Shown: positions 38,571-49,465, numbered from the stretch's first letter. The stretch is DNA of 61,309 bases from Candidatus Caccalectryoclostridium excrementigallinarum (GCA_018714485.1 DVNJ01000011.1:1-61309); one strand, 5' to 3'. Made by a program: numbers and translations. The notes: generated by a model not told the origin, from the sequence alone.

Positions 38571-41105
38571 TTATTTCGCCTCGAGCCAATTCTCCCCTTT
38601 CCCCACGCTCACTTTGAGTTCGACTTTGAGCTTGATAACGCCTTCCATGCACTCTTTGAGCAGGGCGGCGACTTTTTCCGCCTCTTCGGGAAGGGCGTCT
38701 ACGATGAGTTCGTCGTGCACTTGCATAATAAGTTTAGACTTAAAGCCGCCCTTAGTCAAGCGCTCGAAGACTTTTATCATCGCGAGTTTTATCATATCGC
38801 TCGCGGTGCCCTGCAAGGGCATATTGAGCGCGACTCTCTCGCCGAAGCCGCGCTGAGCGGGGTTGGACGAGGTGAGTTCGGGGACTTCGCGCCGCCTGCC
38901 GAAGAGAGTTTGGACGTAGCCTCTCTCCTTTGCCGCCGCGATCGCCTCGTTCATATATTCTTTCACGCGCGGATAGGTGGCGAAATAGCCGCTCATGAAC
39001 TCCTCCGCCCTGCGGCGGGGAATGCCCAGATCCTTGGCAAGTCCGAAGGCGCTTATCCCGTAGATTATGCCGAAGTTGACCGCCTTGGCATGGCGGCGCA
39101 TTTCGGGCGTCACCATCTCTTCGGGGACGTGGAAGACCTTGGCGGCGGTGGCGGTATGGATATCCTCGCCGTTGTTGAACGCCGCGCACATGGCGGGGTC
39201 TTCGGAGAAGTGCGCCATCAGGCGCAGCTCTATCTGCGAATAGTCCGCCGTCACCAAGACGTTGCCGGGCGAGGCGGTGAAAAGCTTTCTGATCAGCGCG
39301 CCTTCCGCCTTGCGCACGGGGATATTCTGTAAGTTGGGCTCGCTCGATGAGAGCCTGCCCGTCGAGGTCGCGTTCTGCTTGAAGAGGGTGTGGAGCCTGC
39401 CCGTCTCGTCCACCAAGGGCAGCATGCCGTAAACATAGGTGGAGCGCAGCTTGGCGATCTCGCGGTAACGCAGAATGAGGGGAATGACGGGATGCTTGTC
39501 TTCAAGCTCGCCCAGCACTTCCACGTTGGTGGAAAGCCCCGTCTTGTTCTTTTTCCCGCTCTTCAAGCCGAGCTTGACAAAGAGCACTTCCGCCAACTGC
39601 CGCGGGGAATTGACGTTGAAGGTGACGCCGCAAAGCTCGTGGATACGCGCGGTGAGGTCGGAGAGAATGCGTTCGAACTCCGCGTTCAGCTCTTCAAGCC
39701 CGCGCTTGTCCACACAAAAGCCCGCCTCTTCCATCGCGTAAAGCACGGGGATGAGCGGCATTTCCATGTTGCGGTAAATGTCGTACATGCCCTTGGCGCG
39801 CACGCCCTCTTGGGCGATCTCTTTGAGCCGAAAGATCGCGCAGGCGGGGCAGGAATCGTCTATCCCGAAGGCAAGACAAGCCTCGGAAAGCGACTTATAG
39901 GTGCGGTTTGCGTCGTCCAGCCAGGCAAGGAGCATGGCGTCGTCGTCCGCGCCTTTCAGGCAAATGCCGTGCCCGCTCAAAGCGCGCATGAGCGCCTTTT
40001 TGTCATAGACGGTCTTTTTCACGCCCTCGTCTTCGAGCACGCCGCGCAGCGCCTCGAGCACGCGCGTATATTCCAAGCCCTCGTCAAAGAGAGTGCGTCC
40101 CTCGCCTATCACCGCGCCTTCGCCGCCGCTCAAAGCGAGAGTTATCCCGCCGTCCAAAGCAATAGACATTTCTCCCGCCGCGCGGATACGGGCGATGAAC
40201 TCTTGAAGCGCGTCCTCGTTTTCGAGCGTGACTATCTCGCTCTCCGCCCTCTCCGCTTTCGCGCCCACGGGCAGGCGGTCGGCTATCTTGACCAGCCCCA
40301 GCTCGAGCAGTTTCTCGCGCGCCGCGGCGGGAAAAGGAATCGTCAATCCCGCCTCTTCAAGCCGCACGGGAAGAGTTAAGTCGCATTTGATCGTCGCCAG
40401 CTCATAGGACATATACGCGCTCTCTTTCCCCGCCTCGAGCTTTTCTTTGAGCTTGCCCTTTATTTCGTCTATATGTTCGTAAACTCCGTCCAAAGTGGAA
40501 TATTTACTCAAAAGATCTTTCGCCGTTTTCTCCCCCACGCCGGGCACGCCGGGGATATTGTCCGAGCTGTCGCCCATGAGCGATTTGAGGTCGATGACCT
40601 GAGAGGGGGTGAGCCCGTCCTCGGCAAGGCGGGCGGGCGTGTAATCCTCCACCTCGCTCACGCCCTTTTTGGTGAGCAGCACGCTCACGCGCTCGCTCAG
40701 CAATTGCAGGCTGTCCCGATCGCCCGTGACGATAAAGGCGGGGTATTCCCACTGCCGCGAGATCGAGCCGATGATGTCGTCCGCCTCGAAGCCGTCCATC
40801 TCCGCCACGGGTATGCCCATGGCGCGCAAAATGCCTTTGAGCGGTTCGAGCTGCTCGGCAAGCTCGGGCGGCATGGGCTTTCGCTGCGCCTTGTAACCTT
40901 CGTAAATACTCTTGCGAAAGACGGGCGCCTCACGGTCGAAGACAGCGACGGCGTGGGTCGGCTGATACTTGTCGATGATGTTGATGAGCATGTTCATATA
41001 GCCGAAGACCGCGCCCGTATGCCTGCCGTTGCGGTCGGTGAGATCGGGCATGGCATAAAACGCCCTGTTCAAAAGCGAATTGCTGTCCAAAAGTAATATC
41101 TTCAT
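38571..41105 (-). CDS. polA: DNA polymerase I, with apparently inactive 3'-5' exonuclease domain
   Basis: Pol I fills repair gaps and removes RNA primers. The 844-residue protein has an intact N-terminal 5' nuclease (SIYEGYKAQRKPMP, FEADDIIGSI, VTGDRDSLQLL, GDSSDNIPGVPGVGEKTA). The polymerase domain has motif A TADYSQIELRLMAHF, motif B RRHAKAVNFGIIYGIS and motif C MQVHDELIVDALP. In between, the 3'-5' exonuclease-like domain lacks the catalytic acids: the position of the usual DTET reads SIALDGGITLAL. Loss of proofreading is known in Bacillus-type Pol I. It lies 24 bp after nptA on the same strand and ends directly at the ATTTCAC array. Confidence 0.96.
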   Translation of the reverse strand: MKILLLDSNSLLNRAFYAMPDLTDRNGRHTGAVFGYMNMLINIIDKYQPTHAVAVFDREAPVFRKSIYEGYKAQRKPMPPELAEQLEPLKGILRAMGIPVAEMDGFEADDIIGSISRQWEYPAFIVTGDRDSLQLLSERVSVLLTKKGVSEVEDYTPARLAEDGLTPSQVIDLKSLMGDSSDNIPGVPGVGEKTAKDLLSKYSTLDGVYEHIDEIKGKLKEKLEAGKESAYMSYELATIKCDLTLPVRLEEAGLTIPFPAAAREKLLELGLVKIADRLPVGAKAERAESEIVTLENEDALQEFIARIRAAGEMSIALDGGITLALSGGEGAVIGEGRTLFDEGLEYTRVLEALRGVLEDEGVKKTVYDKKALMRALSGHGICLKGADDDAMLLAWLDDANRTYKSLSEACLAFGIDDSCPACAIFRLKEIAQEGVRAKGMYDIYRNMEMPLIPVLYAMEEAGFCVDKRGLEELNAEFERILSDLTARIHELCGVTFNVNSPRQLAEVLFVKLGLKSGKKNKTGLSTNVEVLGELEDKHPVIPLILRYREIAKLRSTYVYGMLPLVDETGRLHTLFKQNATSTGRLSSSEPNLQNIPVRKAEGALIRKLFTASPGNVLVTADYSQIELRLMAHFSEDPAMCAAFNNGEDIHTATAAKVFHVPEEMVTPEMRRHAKAVNFGIIYGISAFGLAKDLGIPRRRAEEFMSGYFATYPRVKEYMNEAIAAAKERGYVQTLFGRRREVPELTSSNPAQRGFGERVALNMPLQGTASDMIKLAMIKVFERLTKGGFKSKLIMQVHDELIVDALPEEAEKVAALLKECMEGVIKLKVELKVSVGKGENWLEAK

Positions 41106-41129
41106 AACTCCCCTGCCCCGAAAAAATTT

Positions 41130-42791
41130 TTATGCCTTTTCCGTCTTTTCCGCATGCGAAGGCGCCTTCACATACGACTTCATGCCGCGGAAAATGTTGA
41201 AAAGATGATCTCCTATCCTCTCCAAGTTGTTGATGAGCGGGATATAAATGGTCGCCGTAAAGGCGGTGCATTCTCCCGAACGCATGCGCGCGAGGTGTCC
41301 TTCTTCCATTTTCAGATACATTTCGTCCACCTTTTGCTCCAAAGCCTCGATCTCGCCCGCGAGCGAGATGTCCTTGCGCTCGAACTCTTCCTCAACTCCC
41401 GCTTTGAGCGCGTCCAAAGCCGCGCGCATCTCTTCAAGCTCCGCCCTGCCCGTCTCCGAGATGCGGGCGGAATTTTCTTTGAGCGCGAGGGTGAACTCCA
41501 TCACGTTTTGCGAAAGATCGGCGATGCGGTCGATGTCCGAGATGGTCTTGTGGTAAGTGGCGATCTCCGTCTCCGCCTCCACGCCCGGCTCGGTGTCCGA
41601 GAGCAGGATGAGATATTTGACCAAAGCCGACTTACTGTCCATTATTCCCCGATCGCGGCTGTCAAATTCGCCCTGCCGCGTGAGGTCGACCTCGGTTATC
41701 GCTTGCAGCGAGAGGGTCAGGTTGGCGTAAGCCTCGTCGAGCATGCGCATGAGTTCGCGCCTCACCTGCCCCAGCGCCACGGCGGGCGAGGAAAGCAGGC
41801 GCTCGTCGGCGAATTTGAGCGGCGAGACCTCCGCCTTCTTCTTGCGCTCGGGGACCATGAGCGTGGCGAGCTTCACGAGCGGCTTGATGAACCAGACGAG
41901 AACGAGCGTCGTGATCACGTTGAAGAAGGTGTGGAACATGGCTATCTGCGTCTCTATCTCGGGGAAGGCGGCCGAGAGCCACTTGTCCACGGGCGCGAAA
42001 TAACAGAGAATGAAAAAGACGAGAGAGCCGAAGCAGTTAAAGAGAAGATGTATGACCGAAGCGCGCTTGGCGTTGGCGTTCGCGCCTATGCCCGCAAGCA
42101 GCGCGGTCACGCAGGTACCGATATTGATGCCCAGCGTGGCAAAGAGCGCCGCGCGCAGCGTCACCAGCCCCGACCCCGCCATGGTTATCAAAATACCCGT
42201 CGTGGCGGAAGAGGATTGCACGATGCCCGTGATCGCAAGCCCAATGAAAAAGAGCAAAAAGGGATCGTCCGCCGCCGCGAAGAGGTTGCGGATCTGCTCC
42301 ATCTCGCTCACCGTGTTCATCGCCGCGGACATGATGTAAAGCCCGGAGAAGATCATGCCGAAGCCGGCGATTATCATGCCCGCCGTCTTGACCTTGGGCT
42401 TGCTTATCATGGTGAGGAAAAAGCCTATACCCGTGAGCATGACGAAAAATTCCGTCACGGGCAGCACGGACAGCGCGACTATCTGCGCCGTGATCGTCGT
42501 GCCGATGTTCGCGCCCATGATGATGCCCGTGGCTTGAAAGAGGGTCATTATCCCCGCGTTGACAAAGCCCACGACCATGACCGTCGTCGCCGACGAGGAC
42601 TGGATCACCGCCGTCACCGCCGTTCCGATACCCACGGCGGCAAAGCGGTTGTTCCCCACCTTTCCGAGCATGTTCTTAATTTTGTCGCCCGCGGCGTTTT
42701 GCAGATAGTCGCCCAAGATCTTCATGCCGAAGAGGAAGACGCCCAAACCGCCCAACGTCACGAGCACGGCTTTCACAATATCCATTGCCAT
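41130..42791 (-). CDS. Na+/phosphate cotransporter with C-terminal PhoU-like domain
   Basis: A 553-residue NptA/YjbB-type transporter. The membrane part has two inverted halves, each carrying the family motif QSSSAT (VTAVIQSSSATTVMVVGF and GIVQSSSATTGILITMAG). GANIGTTITAQIVAL and GINIGTCVTALLAG are the matching repeat segments. From about residue 330 on there is a soluble helical PhoU-like domain (MRMLDEAYANLTLSLQ, DRIADLSQNVMEFT, NLERIGDHLFNIFRG). I chose the ATG at 42791 (MAMDIVKAV) because GAGGA lies at proper spacing; an upstream extension is not conserved in type. It probably forms an operon with polA. The direction of phosphate transport cannot be read from the sequence. Confidence 0.92.
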   Translation of the reverse strand: MAMDIVKAVLVTLGGLGVFLFGMKILGDYLQNAAGDKIKNMLGKVGNNRFAAVGIGTAVTAVIQSSSATTVMVVGFVNAGIMTLFQATGIIMGANIGTTITAQIVALSVLPVTEFFVMLTGIGFFLTMISKPKVKTAGMIIAGFGMIFSGLYIMSAAMNTVSEMEQIRNLFAAADDPFLLFFIGLAITGIVQSSSATTGILITMAGSGLVTLRAALFATLGINIGTCVTALLAGIGANANAKRASVIHLLFNCFGSLVFFILCYFAPVDKWLSAAFPEIETQIAMFHTFFNVITTLVLVWFIKPLVKLATLMVPERKKKAEVSPLKFADERLLSSPAVALGQVRRELMRMLDEAYANLTLSLQAITEVDLTRQGEFDSRDRGIMDSKSALVKYLILLSDTEPGVEAETEIATYHKTISDIDRIADLSQNVMEFTLALKENSARISETGRAELEEMRAALDALKAGVEEEFERKDISLAGEIEALEQKVDEMYLKMEEGHLARMRSGECTAFTATIYIPLINNLERIGDHLFNIFRGMKSYVKAPSHAEKTEKA

Positions 42792-42856
42792 AAAAATTTC
42801 CTCGCAAGACAATATTCTTCGCAAAAAACGCAAAGAGGATTTTTTCAAGCATAACG

Positions 42857-42886
42857 ATTATACCATACGTCCGCCCGATATGGCAA
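42857..42886 (-). promoter_or_regulatory. Promoter of the nptA-type gene
   Basis: TTGCCA (42881-42886) and TATAAT (42857-42862) on the minus strand, 18 bp apart. The rest of the gap up to 43014 shows no gene. Confidence 0.6.
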
Positions 42887-43014
42887 ACGCAGGCGGCGAA
42901 AAAAAGCGGGATAAAGCTATGTTTAGGAAGAAGGAGTCTTTCACATAAGGCACGGGCGGCGGAATTTTCGACTCCGACATGAAAAAAGCGGGACTTACCG
43001 CTTCTTCAAAGGCG

Positions 43015-43040
43015 AAAAAACGGCGCCCGAAAAGGCGCCG
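43015..43040 (-). terminator. Terminator after the zinc-ribbon membrane protein
   Basis: CGGCGCC and GGCGCCG pair (43021-43040); on the minus strand they are followed by TTTTTT. Confidence 0.85.
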
Positions 43041-43050
43041 TATCGAGCAA

Positions 43051-43638
43051 TCAGATTTTCGATAAATTTCGCAAAATATCGTTGTAATGAACTATGGCTT
43101 GCTTATCGGACTTTATGCCCACGATGTTTTTGATTATCCTTATGGGCGTTATGACCACGCCGAGAACCGCGCCTAAGAAAAACGCTAAAACTTTATTTGC
43201 CGTTCCCTTATCTCTGTACACGCCGCTGTCCGTGATAGTATAAGAAGCACCGTGTCGGATCTCGTGTGCCCTATGCAGAGCAGATGCCATCACCCAGCCG
43301 GAGATCGCGGTATATATGCCGCATAAGATAAGACCGGCAATTATCATGAGCACTCCGCTCAAATTGGCGGAAGTCCGGTTGACGATACCGATTATCAAAA
43401 CTATAAGACCGACTATGTAGAATAAGGCGCTTAATATAATATTTCTTACGCGCTTGCTTTTGACCCCCTCTATTCCGCTTATTGTGGAACGCAGTTCTTT
43501 TTGATAGCAGTCTACGCAAAGTGTTCCGAACTCTTTTTTTAGACCCTTCGTTGCCTCGGCGCATTCAGAGCAATAATATGCGCCGCAGTTACCGCATTGC
43601 CCGACGGCTTCACGATCGGGGTGCTTTACGCATTTCAT
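43051..43638 (-). CDS. Zinc-binding (B-box-like) membrane protein of unknown function
   Basis: A 195-residue protein. The N-terminal 50 residues form a B-box-like zinc site: CVKH, CGNCGAYYC, SECAEA and LCVDC. Two hydrophobic helices follow at about 68-88 and 93-117, and a third hydrophobic stretch (VLAFFLGAVLGVVITPIRII) near 150-170. Such zinc-ribbon membrane proteins are common in Clostridia but have no assigned role; membrane signalling or assembly is a guess. AGGAGG precedes the ATG. It is divergent from a small HTH gene, and an AT-rich 113-bp region separates them. Confidence 0.7.
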   Translation of the reverse strand: MKCVKHPDREAVGQCGNCGAYYCSECAEATKGLKKEFGTLCVDCYQKELRSTISGIEGVKSKRVRNIILSALFYIVGLIVLIIGIVNRTSANLSGVLMIIAGLILCGIYTAISGWVMASALHRAHEIRHGASYTITDSGVYRDKGTANKVLAFFLGAVLGVVITPIRIIKNIVGIKSDKQAIVHYNDILRNLSKI

Positions 43639-43705
43639 TAGTGATTCCTCCTACATAATAAAATTAGTATAGCGCTACCTATATTTCATATTGTATAGAT
43701 AAAAA

Positions 43706-43745
43706 GTGTCTATGTCAAGCGTTTGAGATAAATTGTGTCTATAAT
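43706..43745 (+). promoter_or_regulatory. Promoter region of the small HTH gene, with GTGTCTAT repeats
   Basis: TATAAT (43740-43745) ends six bases before the ATG at 43752, so the transcript would begin at or next to the start codon. GTGTCTAT occurs at 43706-43713 and 43735-43742, the second overlapping the -10, a possible autoregulatory operator. I see no good -35. Confidence 0.5.
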
Positions 43746-43751
43746 TTTCTT

Positions 43752-43961
43752 ATGAAACTTCTTTTTGCCGACAATTTAAGAAACCTCCGTGAGAACAGCA
43801 AGCTGACGCAACAACAGCTGGCAGACGCCTTGCAAACCACGCAACGCAAGGTTTCTTATTGGGAAAGCGGTAAAGTTGAACCGGATTTGGAAAATTTATG
43901 GAAAATATGCGATTTCTTCGACATTACTATCGATGAGCTGATCGGCAGATCTCCTATTTAG
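43752..43961 (+). CDS. Small XRE-family HTH regulator
   Basis: A 69-residue protein that is little more than a Cro/C1-type DNA-binding domain: NLRNLRENSKLTQQQLADAL, TTQRKVSYWESGKVEPDLEN, LWKICDFFDITIDELIG. There is no ribosome-binding site before the ATG, and the -10 element ends six bases upstream, suggesting a leaderless mRNA. Divergent from the zinc-ribbon membrane protein; it may regulate both through the shared 113-bp gap. Repeated GTGTCTAT near its promoter supports autoregulation. Confidence 0.85.
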   Translation: MKLLFADNLRNLRENSKLTQQQLADALQTTQRKVSYWESGKVEPDLENLWKICDFFDITIDELIGRSPI

Positions 43962-44030
43962 AACATTGTAAATGCGTATTCATAAAGCCGAAAAAGCGTT
44001 TCAATGACCATGCAATGCTTTTACGAACGA

Positions 44031-44054
44031 AAAAAGAGCGGCTGCGCGCCGCTC
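44031..44054 (-). terminator. Terminator after parC
   Basis: GAGCGGC and GCCGCTC pair (44036-44054); the minus strand continues with TTTTTTCG. Confidence 0.85.
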
Positions 44055-44075
44055 CTTTCGGTCGATTTTTTCAGC

Positions 44076-46499
44076 TCAGATATTGTTGTCCTTTGCGCTA
44101 AGAACGCGCTTTTCGGGGAATTTGACACTCTTTAAGATGTTCTTGCCCTTGCTCGTCCTTTCGGATATGGGCAGGGTTTCGGTGTTCAGAGCGTAGGCTT
44201 TCCCCTCCCCGTCGACAAGCGCGAAGTCGTAAGGCATGGTCACTATCCCGAGATAGACGGCGGCGGGAGGATCGAAGAGCTTTACGCCCTTGCGGTAACG
44301 CCTGCCGGGGTCTATTTCGGCGAGAATGACGCGCTTGGCGCAGCCGTTTTCCTGCACGAGCACGATCTCGCCCTCGCCCCTGTTCCCGCGAGCGAAGATT
44401 ATCTCGTCGTCCGCGCCCAGCTGCATGCTCCTCACGCCCTGGCTCTTTCTGCCCTGTACGGGTATGTCGTCGCATTCGGCGTTGAGCGCCATGCCCTTCG
44501 CCGTGACAAAGAGGATATAGGGCATTTCGGGGTCTTTAAGCTCCACGCCCATGACCTTGTCTCCCTCGCGCAGCACGATGGCGGGATAGACGTTCTTTTT
44601 GTCGAGCGAATATTCTTCCGCCTCGCTCGTCTTGACCATGCCCAAGCGGGTATAGAAGTTGAGCTGCCTGCCTTTGAGCTGCTCGGCGGTGAAGAAAGTG
44701 AGGACTTTTTCGTCGCTGTCTATCTTGGAGATCTTGTTGAGCGAGGTGCCCTTGCCCTTCCAGCGCCCGTCTTCGAGCTGATCTATGCTGAACACGCAGG
44801 CGTTGCCCTTGTCGGTGAAGGCGATGAGATTGCTGAGATTGTCCGCCTTGGCGCACTTTATCGCCAGATCCGCCGCCGCGTTTTCACTCACGCCCTTGCC
44901 CGCGGCGTTGAAGGCGCGCTCGGACATGAACTTGAATCCGCCCTCGGTGAGCACGAGCACGCCGCGGCGCTCCACCTTGGCGTTGAGGTCGACGGACGCC
45001 ACCTCGAGCTTGTCGGGATCGAGCAGCTTTGTGCGGCGGGGAACGGCGTACTTGCGCTTGATCTCGAGCAGCTCCTTTTTCACCACGGTGAGCTGGCGCG
45101 CCTTTGAGGACATGATCGCCTCGAATTCCTTTATCTGAACTTTGAGCTGCTCTATCTCCTCGATGAGCTTACTTATATCCAACTTGGAGAGCCGCTTTAA
45201 TTGCATATCGAGCACGGCGACAGCCTGCTTTTCGGTCAGATCGAAGCGCTCTTTGAGCTTTTCTTTCTGCTCGGTGTAATTGGCGGCGGCGAGGATGATG
45301 TCGATGACCTCGCGGATATTGTTGACCGCGATCAAAAGCCCCTGCAGGATATGCTCGCGCTTTTTGGCGGCGGTGAGATCGTATTGCGTGCGCTTATAGA
45401 TGACCTGGCGCTGATATTCCGTATAATAGGAGATGATGTCCAAAAGCCCCAGCTCCTGCGGTCTGCCGTCCGCGATGGCGACCATGTTGACCGCCATAGA
45501 GGTTTGCAGCTTGGTCTTGATGAAGAGCTTTTGCAATATCTTCTTGGCGTCGGCGTCGCGGCGCAGCCTGATGACCGCGCGTATGCCGCCGCGGTCGGAC
45601 TCGTCGATAATCTCGGCGATGTCGCCGAAATTGTCCCTGTCCCTTTCTTTGAGCGCCATAATCGAGCGCAAAACTTCGCTCTTTTGCACCTCGAAGGGGA
45701 ACTCGGTCACCACGATGCTCTTCTTGTCGCCGTCCTCTTCGACAAAGGCGTTCGCGCGCATGATCAGCCTGCCCTTGCCCGTTTCATAAGCCTGCCTTAT
45801 CCCCTCGTCTTTGACGATAAAGCCGCCGGTGGGGAAATCGGGCGCGGGGAGCAGCTTCATTATCTCGTCGAGCTTGATGCGCTTGTTCTCGATATAAGCC
45901 ACGACCGCGTCGATGGTCTCGCCCAAATTATGAGGCGGGATCTTGGTCGTAAGTCCCACGGCGATGCCGCCCGTGCCGTTGACGAGCAGGTTGGGAAAGC
46001 GCCCGGGGAGCACGTCCGGCTCTTCCAGCGTGTCGTCGAAGTTGAGCGACATGGAGACGGTGTCCTTGCCAAGGTCGCGCAAAAGCTCCATCGCGAGCGG
46101 AGTCAGGCGCGCCTCGGTATATCTCATCGCCGCCGCGCCGTCGCCGTCGGAAGAGCCGAAGTTGCCGTGACCGTCGATGAGCGGCGAGGACATGGAAAAG
46201 GGCTGGGCGAGCTTTACCATCGCTCCGTAAACGGACGAATCGCCATGGGGATGATATTTTCCCAAGCATTCGCCCACGATACGCGCGGACTTCTTATGCG
46301 GCTTGTCGGGGGTTATGCCAAGATCGAGCATGCTGTATAATATCCTTCGCTGAACGGGTTTCAAGCCGTCCTCCACCCTCGGGATCGCCCTGTCCATGAT
46401 GACGTATTCGGAATAGGGCATCATGGAGTTATGCATGATGTCTTCAAGCGGCTGCTCGATATACTTGGTGTTGTCCTTTATCTCTTTTTCCTTTGCCAT
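44076..46499 (-). CDS. parC: Type II topoisomerase subunit A, probably topoisomerase IV ParC
   Basis: This subunit cuts and rejoins DNA. The 807-residue protein has [21 protein letters not shown] and the quinolone-resistance region [15 protein letters not shown]. The catalytic Tyr lies in [15 protein letters not shown] at about residue 119. A coiled-coil tower with [20 protein letters not shown] follows, and a C-terminal beta-pinwheel. A canonical GyrA box (QRRGGKG) is not visible; the equivalent place reads QGRKSQGV. That favours ParC over GyrA, though the two are hard to separate by eye. The ATG is 1 bp after the parE stop, so the subunits are made together. Followed by a strong terminator. 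Confidence 0.88.
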   Translation of the reverse strand: MAKEKEIKDNTKYIEQPLEDIMHNSMMPYSEYVIMDRAIPRVEDGLKPVQRRILYSMLDLGITPDKPHKKSARIVGECLGKYHPHGDSSVYGAMVKLAQPFSMSSPLIDGHGNFGSSDGDGAAAMRYTEARLTPLAMELLRDLGKDTVSMSLNFDDTLEEPDVLPGRFPNLLVNGTGGIAVGLTTKIPPHNLGETIDAVVAYIENKRIKLDEIMKLLPAPDFPTGGFIVKDEGIRQAYETGKGRLIMRANAFVEEDGDKKSIVVTEFPFEVQKSEVLRSIMALKERDRDNFGDIAEIIDESDRGGIRAVIRLRRDADAKKILQKLFIKTKLQTSMAVNMVAIADGRPQELGLLDIISYYTEYQRQVIYKRTQYDLTAAKKREHILQGLLIAVNNIREVIDIILAAANYTEQKEKLKERFDLTEKQAVAVLDMQLKRLSKLDISKLIEEIEQLKVQIKEFEAIMSSKARQLTVVKKELLEIKRKYAVPRRTKLLDPDKLEVASVDLNAKVERRGVLVLTEGGFKFMSERAFNAAGKGVSENAAADLAIKCAKADNLSNLIAFTDKGNACVFSIDQLEDGRWKGKGTSLNKISKIDSDEKVLTFFTAEQLKGRQLNFYTRLGMVKTSEAEEYSLDKKNVYPAIVLREGDKVMGVELKDPEMPYILFVTAKGMALNAECDDIPVQGRKSQGVRSMQLGADDEIIFARGNRGEGEIVLVQENGCAKRVILAEIDPGRRYRKGVKLFDPPAAVYLGIVTMPYDFALVDGEGKAYALNTETLPISERTSKGKNILKSVKFPEKRVLSAKDNNI

Positions 46500-46500
46500 T

Positions 46501-48459
46501 TTATCCCTTTATGTCCTTGAAATTGTCTTTTTTGTTGAAATTCGCCTCGCGGAAGATATAATCCTTGCGGCTCTTGCTGTCGTCACCCATGAGCATGGTC
46601 ACCATCTGCTCCGCCTCCGCCGCGCTCTCGATGGTCACGCGCATGAGCGTGCGCGACTCGGGCGAAAGAGTGGTCTCCCAAAGCTGCTCGGGGTTCATCT
46701 CGCCCAAGCCCTTATATCTTTGCAGAGTGTAACCACGCCCCGCCTCTTCGAGCATGCTCTCAAGCTCCTTGTCGTCATAGGCATATCTCACGCCCTTTTT
46801 GTCGGCTATCTTGTAAAGGGGCGGCATGCCGATATAGACATGCCCTTCGAGCACCAGCTCGCGCATATAGCGGAAGAAGAACGCCAGCAGCAGCGCCCTT
46901 ATGTGCGCGCCGTCCTGGTCGGCGTCGGCGAGAATGATGACTTTGCCGTATTTTAGCTTACTGATGTCGAAATCCTTGCCGAATCCCGTTCCCAGCGCGT
47001 TGATGAGCGTGCTGAGTTCGTCGTTTTCGAGAATGTCGTGAATGCGCTTTTTCTCCGCGTTGAGCGGCTTTCCGCGCAGGGGGAGAATGGCTTGAAAACG
47101 CCTGTCCCTGCCCTGCTTGGCGCTGCCGCCCGCGGAATCGCCCTCGACGATGTAAAGCTCGTTCAGCTCGCTCTTTTTGCCCGTGCAGCCCGAGAGCTTG
47201 CCGATGAGCGCGCTCGTGGTCATGGCGTTGAGCTTGCGCGCCACGTCTTTCGCCTTTGCCGCGCTCTCGCGCGCCTTCGCCGCCGTGGCGGCTTTTTCGA
47301 ATATGCCGTCGATAACGTCCTTTTTCGCCTTCGAAAGCGCCTCTTTGAGCGCGTCGCTGAGGGCGTTTTCCACCATCAGCTTCGCCTCGGGATTGCCCAG
47401 CTTGGTCTTGGTCTGCCCTTCGAACTGCACGTTGTGCATCTTCACCGCCAAAACCGCAGTCATGCCCTCGCGATAGTCCTCGCCCAAAAAGTTAGCCTGC
47501 TTTTCCTTGATGATGTTCCTGCTCCTGCCGAAGTCGTTCAAGACCTTTGTCAGTGCGCTCTTAAAGCCCGTCTCGTGCGTTCCGCCCTCGCTCGTCTGGA
47601 TATTGTTGACATAGCTGAATATATTTTCCGTATATGAGTCGGTATGTTGGAAGGCGAGCATGACCTGGCATTCCTTGCTCTTGCGCTCGACATAGACAGG
47701 CTCGGCATATTTTGGCTGCTTGCCCTCGTTGAGCGAGAGCACGAAGTCTTTAAGTCCCCCCTCGTAGCAAAAGGAGTTTTCCTGATCGGGTTCGCCCTCG
47801 CTGCCGTATTTTTTCACGGTTATACGCAGCCCGGCGTTGAGATAGGCAAGCTCGCGCACATGGCGGGAGATGGTCTCAAAAGAGAATTTTTCGTTTTGAA
47901 AAACGCTCGGATCCGGCAGAAAAGTCACCCTCGTGCCCGTGCCGGCGTTCGGGGCGGGTTCGGCTTTGAGCGGCTCTTTGACCACGCCGCTCTTTATCTT
48001 CCCGTCCACGAGCGGGGAATGAAACTTTTCCGTATACTTTTTCTTGTCGCGCCAAACCTCGACCATCAGCCATGAGGAAAGGGCGTTGGTGACCGAGGCG
48101 CCCACGCCGTGAAGTCCGCCCGAAAAATCATATTTCTTGTCGGAAAACTTTCCGCCCGCATGCAGCATGGTGAAGACCATCTCCACGGCGGGGATATTAT
48201 ACTTGGGATGAAGATCGACCGGGATCCCTCGTCCGTTGTCCGTCACGGCGGCGGAGTTGTCGGGGAAGATCTCGATGAGGACATGGTCGCCGTAGCCGTT
48301 CGCCACCTCGTCCATGCTGTTGTCGAGTATCTCCCACAAGATGTGGTGCATGCCCTTGGCGCCCGTCGTACCGATATACATTCCCGGGCGCATGCGCACC
48401 GCGTCGAGCCCTTCGAGCACGACGATGTCTTTTGCGCTGTAATCCGTTACTTTTGCCAT
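46501..48459 (-). CDS. parE: Type II topoisomerase subunit B, probably topoisomerase IV ParE
   Basis: This is the ATPase subunit. The 652-residue protein shows the GHKL ATP site: [45 protein letters not shown] and [16 protein letters not shown]. The TOPRIM domain follows ([20 protein letters not shown], and [17 protein letters not shown] with the metal Asps), then [19 protein letters not shown] near the C-terminus. It precedes parC with a 1-bp gap. The gene may be read from upstream (XRE and hydrolase genes on the same strand) or from a promoter in the 73-bp gap before it; I cannot pick one out with confidence. Confidence 0.9.
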   Translation of the reverse strand: MAKVTDYSAKDIVVLEGLDAVRMRPGMYIGTTGAKGMHHILWEILDNSMDEVANGYGDHVLIEIFPDNSAAVTDNGRGIPVDLHPKYNIPAVEMVFTMLHAGGKFSDKKYDFSGGLHGVGASVTNALSSWLMVEVWRDKKKYTEKFHSPLVDGKIKSGVVKEPLKAEPAPNAGTGTRVTFLPDPSVFQNEKFSFETISRHVRELAYLNAGLRITVKKYGSEGEPDQENSFCYEGGLKDFVLSLNEGKQPKYAEPVYVERKSKECQVMLAFQHTDSYTENIFSYVNNIQTSEGGTHETGFKSALTKVLNDFGRSRNIIKEKQANFLGEDYREGMTAVLAVKMHNVQFEGQTKTKLGNPEAKLMVENALSDALKEALSKAKKDVIDGIFEKAATAAKARESAAKAKDVARKLNAMTTSALIGKLSGCTGKKSELNELYIVEGDSAGGSAKQGRDRRFQAILPLRGKPLNAEKKRIHDILENDELSTLINALGTGFGKDFDISKLKYGKVIILADADQDGAHIRALLLAFFFRYMRELVLEGHVYIGMPPLYKIADKKGVRYAYDDKELESMLEEAGRGYTLQRYKGLGEMNPEQLWETTLSPESRTLMRVTIESAAEAEQMVTMLMGDDSKSRKDYIFREANFNKKDNFKDIKG

Positions 48460-48532
48460 AGTCTACCTATTGTCTGTTTTTTGCACCGAAGGCATTTTCC
48501 GCGCCCGCGGCAATATGTATTTTTATTGCACT

Positions 48533-49465
48533 TCAATCTTCTTTTTTCTCGCCCGTGTTCAAAACGCCGTCATAGAACGTAAGAACGTCGCCCATGACTT
48601 CCTCGCGGCAAAGCTCGTTCAAAAGCTCATGGCGCGCCTCGGGATAGAGCTTGACTTCGATATGCGAAAGCCCGTTGTCCTTATACACTTCGTAAAGCCT
48701 GTTGATGAGCTTGCCCATGCCGCCCACGGGATCGCGGTCGCCGCTGATTATGAAGACGGGCAGATCCTTACTTATCCCCGAAAGCGCCTCGGGCGAATAG
48801 AGCTTGGAAAGCGCCGAGAAGAAAGAGGTGTAAAAGCCGATGCTCATAGTGTAATTGCACATGGGATCGGCGTTATACGCCTCGCGCCTGACGTCGTCGC
48901 GCGTGAGCCAGGCGTTTTCTTTCTTTTCCTCCTTAAAGGCGTTGTTATAAGGTCCGAATGACATCTTTCTGATCAGGTTCGCCTTTTTCTTTTCGCCGAA
49001 GAGCGCCGCCTGCATCTTCGCCACGCAAAGACCCGCCTTGACGTCGGGGATATCCATGCAGGCGCTGCCGCAGAGCACGACCGCCTTCATCTCGCCGCAT
49101 TTTTGGATATAGCGCTGAGTGAGGAAGGAGCCGTAACTATGCCCGAAGACGAGAAGAGGCGCCTTATATGTTTCGCGCGCATATTTCCCTATCAAGATCG
49201 CGTCCTCGACCGTGTCGGCGAAGCAGTCGCCGTCGGGAACGACGCCCAAGCTGCCCTGCGCCGTCACGCCGTGACCGCGATGATCGTCGCCGAGAACGAC
49301 ATAGCCGTGCGCGTTGAGAAAACGCGCGAACTCGTCGTAACGCTTGATGTGCTCGACCATGCCGTGCAAGATCTGCACGACGCCTTTGATCTCGCCCTCG
49401 ACTTCGTCCCAGACGGCGAGATTTATCGGATAATCGTTAAAACCCGTAAAATTAAATTCTTTCAT
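48533..49465 (-). CDS. Alpha/beta hydrolase, lysophospholipase/monoacylglycerol-lipase type
   Basis: A 310-residue serine hydrolase of the 'hydrolase 4' group. The oxyanion-hole region is VVQILHGMVEHIKRYDEFA, followed by GDDHRGHG. The nucleophile elbow is VFGHSYGSF at about residue 121. The catalytic Asp is in FIISGDRDPVGG and the His in EARHELLNE. There is no signal peptide, so it is cytosolic. Substrates are probably lysolipids or other carboxylic esters. It lies between an XRE regulator (36 bp upstream) and parE, all on one strand, so the regulator may control it. Confidence 0.88.
   Translation of the reverse strand: MKEFNFTGFNDYPINLAVWDEVEGEIKGVVQILHGMVEHIKRYDEFARFLNAHGYVVLGDDHRGHGVTAQGSLGVVPDGDCFADTVEDAILIGKYARETYKAPLLVFGHSYGSFLTQRYIQKCGEMKAVVLCGSACMDIPDVKAGLCVAKMQAALFGEKKKANLIRKMSFGPYNNAFKEEKKENAWLTRDDVRREAYNADPMCNYTMSIGFYTSFFSALSKLYSPEALSGISKDLPVFIISGDRDPVGGMGKLINRLYEVYKDNGLSHIEVKLYPEARHELLNELCREEVMGDVLTFYDGVLNTGEKKED

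Noticed and set aside
44076..48459. Calling the topoisomerase pair gyrA/gyrB
   Set aside because: No canonical GyrA box was found in the A subunit, so ParC/ParE is preferred, with some doubt remaining.
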